This document shows positions 60,969 through 64,000 of a stretch of DNA of 64,000 nucleotides, one piece after another (positions within the stretch are counted from its first letter, which is position 1; the number at the start of each line of letters is the position of its first letter). Under the pieces are notes generated by a model. It did not search any database. It saw nothing but the letters and a program-made list of their open reading frames with translations, and was not told the DNA's origin. The position numbers and the translations under genes were made by a program. This DNA is from Rhabdochlamydiaceae bacterium. GTDB lineage: Bacteria > Chlamydiota > Chlamydiia > Chlamydiales > Rhabdochlamydiaceae. The stretch spans positions 1 to 64,000 of the forward strand of contig JAIELY010000012.1 of the NCBI GenBank assembly GCA_019752555.1, written 5' to 3'.

Positions 60969-61469
60969 TTAGCTCTGTTGCGAGTGACTCTGGGCCTCTG
61001 GTATCGGCTTCTTAGCTTGCAAGCTCTTTTTAAATTCTTTGAAGGTTTTTCTATCTAATTTCCACTGCCTACCAGTAGTGTCACATACGAGAAAGGCTGA
61101 GATGTTATCTGCTTTATCGATCAGAGTCTTCAAAACAACATGTGGAAATGTAATATCTAGGCGATCGTATGGCTCAAGGCGCTTTTGATCAAAAAAGTGC
61201 ATTACATCTGGAAATATTGAAGTGGTCTTGTCTTTCATGGGGAATCCATGGGCTTTGATCACTATCGGCTGTTTGCCCGTATTGGTAATGCTCACTGATA
61301 CGACCTGAGGCATTTCTCCTCGATGTGGATCATACCAATTGGCCACGAACATATTAAGCTTTAACTTTGGCTTGTCGATACAGTCTCGAAAGATATTCCA
61401 TCCCAACGCAATTCCAGCTACGACAAGGGAGAGAAGAGAGATGATAAATGCCCATAAATTATAATCCAT
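60969..61469 (-). CDS. Membrane-anchored hypothetical island protein
   Basis: This protein of about 166 residues has an N-terminal TM helix (LWAFIISLLSLVVAGIALGW) and a C-terminal soluble domain with VVSVSITNTGKQPIVIKAHGF, an Ig-like or beta-sandwich-looking segment. The ATG at 61469 has AGGTG about nine bases upstream; a GTG at 61481 is also in frame. It is the last gene before the right att site and is convergent with the AlbA_2 gene. Function unknown. Confidence 0.65.
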   Translation of the reverse strand: MDYNLWAFIISLLSLVVAGIALGWNIFRDCIDKPKLKLNMFVANWYDPHRGEMPQVVSVSITNTGKQPIVIKAHGFPMKDKTTSIFPDVMHFFDQKRLEPYDRLDITFPHVVLKTLIDKADNISAFLVCDTTGRQWKLDRKTFKEFKKSLQAKKPIPEAQSHSQQS

Positions 61470-61579
61470 GTGTGCTGTCACCTAATAATTCATGTCTCGT
61501 GAAATCATCCGCCACCTATCCACCACCTGTCGAAAAAAGAGAGATTGCGGAGACGTGTAGATTTACCCTAACTCACTAG

Positions 61580-61635
61580 TATAAAAGAATCTGGGTGGCA
61601 GGATTTGAACCTGCGACCCCTAACACCCCATGCAA
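61580..61635 (-). repeat. Right attachment site: 3' half of tRNA-Pro(GGG)
   Basis: On the minus strand GC-ATGGGGT-GTTAGGGGTC-GCAGG-TTCAAAT-CCTGC-CACCCAG-A is an intact T arm and 3' acceptor side behind a GGG anticodon loop. The sequence 5' of the loop (to higher coordinates) does not form a tRNA D arm or acceptor. The 19-bp TATAAAAGAATCTGGGTGG (61580-61598) and CACCCCATGCAA (61624-61635) match the left site exactly. Confidence 0.8.
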
Positions 61636-61656
61636 CAAATGCATCGTCTGCCCTAA

Positions 61657-62562
61657 TCAATTTCTAAGAATGCTTCGAGATCGTCGCTGGGAGTAGAGCA
61701 AGTATAAGTTGCTCGAGATAATGATCGCAACGCCAATAAACGTCCAGACATCGGGCAATACGTTCCACCAAAAAAAGTCGAGGAAGACGACCCAAAATAG
61801 GGTCGAGTTATCAATGGGAGCTAATATCGAAGCTTCTGCGTAGCGCAAAGAATGTGCGATCGCAAACTGGCCGGCTGCACTCAGAACACCGACAATGGCA
61901 AACAGGCCCCAATGCTCCCATGGCATGGGCTGAAAATGTGTAAGAAGATAGGGCAATGTGAATAGGATTAGAACGAGATTGGGATAGATGGCAATGGCAA
62001 GGCTATGCTCTGTTACTGCAAGTCTTCGCATTAAAATCTTATTGCATGTGCCCAAAAACACTCCGAAAAGGACTAAAAGTCCTGTTAACTCAAAACCACT
62101 AAATCCCGGCCTTAGAGCTATTAAAACGCCTATAGCTCCAATGGCAACGGCGATCCACCTCTCAGGAGTGATCCTCTCTTTTAAAATTAAAGAGCTCAAA
62201 AAAATCAAAAAGAAAGGAGAGGTGTAGCTCAAAGTATAGATAAGCGTCAGCGTATTTTGAGAGTAGGCGTACATAAAAATGTAGGTAAAAAGAACGCTAA
62301 CGCCCAGTCGGATTAGGTGAAGCATGGGCTGCTGAACTTTTAACACATAGCGCGGCCCCCCTTGAAAATAGGTTGCCAAAAACAGAGGAATTAAACGGGC
62401 TAGCGCTCTTAAAAAAGTGGCTTGCGAGACGCTATACTCCTCCATAAGATGCTTGATAAATGCATCTGAAAGAGGATAGAGCGCAAGCCCTAGCATCATG
62501 AAAAGAACGCCTAAAATGGTTTTATGATGGATCTCTCGACCCGGTCTTGTATCAATTGTCAT
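61657..62562 (-). CDS. EamA/DMT-family transporter
   Basis: This membrane protein of about 301 residues has ten helices in two EamA repeats, including LYPLSDAFIKHLMEEYSVSQATFLRALARLIPL, LTLIYTLSYTSPFFLIFLSSLILKERIT and RYAEASILAPIDNSTLFWVVFLDFFWW. It is not the same as the DMT at 14.6 kb. Substrate unknown; members of this branch resemble S-adenosylmethionine or amino acid exporters, without certainty. The start at 62562 (MTIDTRPG) is preferred, with a longer frame to 62604. Its stop lies 21 bases beyond the right att core. Confidence 0.85.
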   Translation of the reverse strand: MTIDTRPGREIHHKTILGVLFMMLGLALYPLSDAFIKHLMEEYSVSQATFLRALARLIPLFLATYFQGGPRYVLKVQQPMLHLIRLGVSVLFTYIFMYAYSQNTLTLIYTLSYTSPFFLIFLSSLILKERITPERWIAVAIGAIGVLIALRPGFSGFELTGLLVLFGVFLGTCNKILMRRLAVTEHSLAIAIYPNLVLILFTLPYLLTHFQPMPWEHWGLFAIVGVLSAAGQFAIAHSLRYAEASILAPIDNSTLFWVVFLDFFWWNVLPDVWTFIGVAIIISSNLYLLYSQRRSRSILRN

Positions 62563-62757
62563 CAACCTACTCTTGAAAAGGAGAATTTTGACGGCATGGA
62601 CCATTCTTTTCCAGAGTTTTAAAGGACAAAAAATACTTTGAACCCAAAAGATTGAAATGTCTATTTCGGGTTTATAATCAATAAAACACGAAAATCGAAT
62701 AACCGATTAAGAATAAAAAACAAAATAAACAAAAACGAAAGTTTAAAAAATCAACAA

Positions 62758-62786
62758 TTGACATTAAACCAAACCGAATATATTCT
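62758..62786 (+). promoter_or_regulatory. Promoter of the Ppx/GppA fusion gene
   Basis: TTGACA (62758-62763), a 17-base spacer and TATTCT (62781-62786) lie about 31 bases before the ATG. It is the best-matching sigma-70-type promoter I can see in this window. The 212-base gap shows no other feature. Confidence 0.7.
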
Positions 62787-62816
62787 ATCTCAAAGTAACA
62801 CGGATCCGGTGATACA

Positions 62817-64000
62817 ATGTCAGAATTAAGCATTTCAAAACCAAGTTATTATCATAGAGAATACAAAAACGACATTAAAGAACCTAAAGAAAAAGCCTCT
62901 TCTTGGCTGAATCAATCTCAACGCGTTGCAAAAGCCGCACTTCCCTTTGTCAGCTTATACCAGCCTTTAAGCCGCCCCCTGTCTTTGGCATTAGGATCTT
63001 TAAGAACCTACTCTTCGATCACGGAGCTGATGTCAGAGATTTCTAAGGGCAATGTGAAAGAAGTGCCTTACCACTTATTACAGACCACGATTTCAGTTCT
63101 TTCTCTTGCCGGAACTCTTTTTGCCCACCCGCTTGGAATGATGCTGACAACAGGCCATGACCTTGTTGTTGAGCTCATCTCCCTCCACGCGCATCTTCAA
63201 GCAAAGGACTATACTAAAGCCTTAGAAAGCTGTGCAAACATCCTCAATAACTCTCTTTACCTCGCTCTATTTTTACACGGGGGCTTAGAACTTACTATTG
63301 CCTCGTTTGCAATGCAAATTGTTCTGGGACTCTACCATTCAAGAACTGAATTTAAAAATGGGAATTATCTCGAAGGAACAGCTCACTTGTTGATGGCGAT
63401 GATTCGGGGGCATCAAATGGCAAATCAAGCTCAGCTGGTAAGGCAGCAAAGAGAAGAGCAAAAGCGGGCGAAACTGCTTTTAAAACAAGCGCGGCTCGAG
63501 CAATCGCAGCAATTGAAAGAGGAGCGCTCGGCAGATCTTGAAAGACGTGCTGTGATTGATGTGGGTTCTGGATCGACTAAATTTTGCATCGCAGATGTCG
63601 ATATTAAAACACAGAGCGTAGTGAAGATCATTTTAAACGAATCCTACGCCGTCCCCTACCAAGCCTCGCTAGAAGCTTCCGATGACTACACTTTCAGCAG
63701 AGAGGTCAGAGATACAGGGATTCAAACATTTACAAAAATCAACGCTCTTTGTGAAGAATATAACGTGCAAAAAGTGACTGCAGTCGCAACAGAGGCGTTT
63801 CGTAAATCGATGAACGGAGAGAGTTTTGCTAAAGAGGTTTATGAGAAAACGTTCATCCCCTTGCGCATTATTACCCAAAAAGAAGAAGGGGCAATTGCAT
63901 ACTACAGTGCGGCATCTCTTATAAAGGACCGTCCCCAAGAAGACCTGATTGTCTGGGATATTGGAACCGGAAGCTATCAGATCACGATGGAGAACAAAGA
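62817..64000 (+). CDS. Ppx/GppA phosphatase with a long N-terminal membrane-associated domain (cut by window edge)
   Basis: At least 394 residues are visible. Residues 1-190 hold hydrophobic helices (for example LLQTTISVLSLAGTLFAHPLGM and ILNNSLYLALFLHGGLELTI), then a coiled-coil-like Arg/Lys/Gln-rich segment (EEQKRAKLLLKQARLEQSQQ). From residue 246 a Ppx/GppA fold follows: VIDVGSGSTKFCIADV, VTAVATEAFRKS, IITQKEEGAIAYYSA and VWDIGTGSYQITM. Ppx/GppA enzymes hydrolyse polyphosphate or pppGpp. The N-terminal extension is unknown in the usual proteins of this family. The C-terminal part lies off the window. ATG at 62817 is supported by a strong promoter. Confidence 0.85.
   Translation, partial: MSELSISKPSYYHREYKNDIKEPKEKASSWLNQSQRVAKAALPFVSLYQPLSRPLSLALGSLRTYSSITELMSEISKGNVKEVPYHLLQTTISVLSLAGTLFAHPLGMMLTTGHDLVVELISLHAHLQAKDYTKALESCANILNNSLYLALFLHGGLELTIASFAMQIVLGLYHSRTEFKNGNYLEGTAHLLMAMIRGHQMANQAQLVRQQREEQKRAKLLLKQARLEQSQQLKEERSADLERRAVIDVGSGSTKFCIADVDIKTQSVVKIILNESYAVPYQASLEASDDYTFSREVRDTGIQTFTKINALCEEYNVQKVTAVATEAFRKSMNGESFAKEVYEKTFIPLRIITQKEEGAIAYYSAASLIKDRPQEDLIVWDIGTGSYQITMENK

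Noticed and set aside
49559-61635. CRISPR array in the defence island
   Set aside because: No regularly spaced short repeats are seen anywhere in the window; the Cas4-like cysteines belong to a DUF2779 protein.
61580-61666. An intact tRNA-Pro gene
   Set aside because: Only the anticodon loop, T arm and 3' acceptor strand are present; no D arm or 5' acceptor strand is found at 61636-61666.

Overview
The window is chromosomal DNA from a member of the Chlamydiae, most likely one of the amoeba-associated families outside Chlamydiaceae. The left edge is the 5' two thirds of a 16S rRNA gene on the minus strand, and it carries the Chlamydiales signature segments near its 5' end. Other chlamydial marks are a nucleotide (ATP/ADP) translocase, a Lys-rich SWIB protein, paralogous OppA proteins, a DUF2652 protein and several proteins recognisable only as chlamydia-type hypotheticals. 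The species cannot be fixed from the sequence alone.

Layout. 1-1.4 kb: 16S rRNA and its leader. 1.4-11.2 kb: VKOR/SPW membrane protein with an epimerase, an RNA-repair pair (LigT-archease fusion plus RtcB), an exported carbonic anhydrase, the nucleotide translocase and a sterol delta-7 reductase homologue. 11.3-23.9 kb: adenylate kinase, a GH63-type hydrolase, a DMT exporter, an exported PLC/AcpA-like phosphoesterase, a flavoprotein, a GT10 fucosyltransferase homologue, a HigBA toxin-antitoxin pair, CsaA, and a second exported glycosyltransferase. 23.9-28.6 kb: a translationally coupled biotin operon, bioB-bioF-bioD-bioA, plus a fifth gene encoding a ferritin-like diiron protein. It is divergent from a wHTH-DUF6314 protein. 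28.6-45.8 kb: transporter, GT17, exported O-methyltransferase, RhlE, release-factor-like protein, front-end desaturase, a DUF2156/TauD/lipoprotein operon, two OppA genes, MFS pump, GDPD and SWIB. 46-49.5 kb: a degraded stretch with a Nudix gene, a dinD remnant, an AhpD-like gene, a BlaI-type operator and a frameshifted M56 peptidase.

49.56-61.64 kb is a roughly 12 kb integrated element bounded by two 3' fragments of a tRNA-Pro(GGG) gene. It contains a tyrosine integrase, an AlpA-like regulator, a replication-type wHTH protein, a DUF5681 protein, and probable defence cargo: a DUF2779 nuclease, a PstI/BsuBI-type restriction-modification pair and an AlbA_2/Schlafen-type protein. This gene set looks like a phage-satellite or P4-like island. 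After it come a second DMT transporter and the start of a Ppx/GppA phosphatase fused to a long membrane-associated N-terminal domain, cut by the window edge.

The strongest candidate for something undescribed is the fifth gene of the biotin operon. It has the complete E...ExxH...E...ExxH diiron ligand set and sits where a pimeloyl-forming enzyme (BioC/BioH/BioW/BioI) would be expected. Next in interest are the LigT-archease fusion beside RtcB, and the defence island with no intact tRNA at either end.
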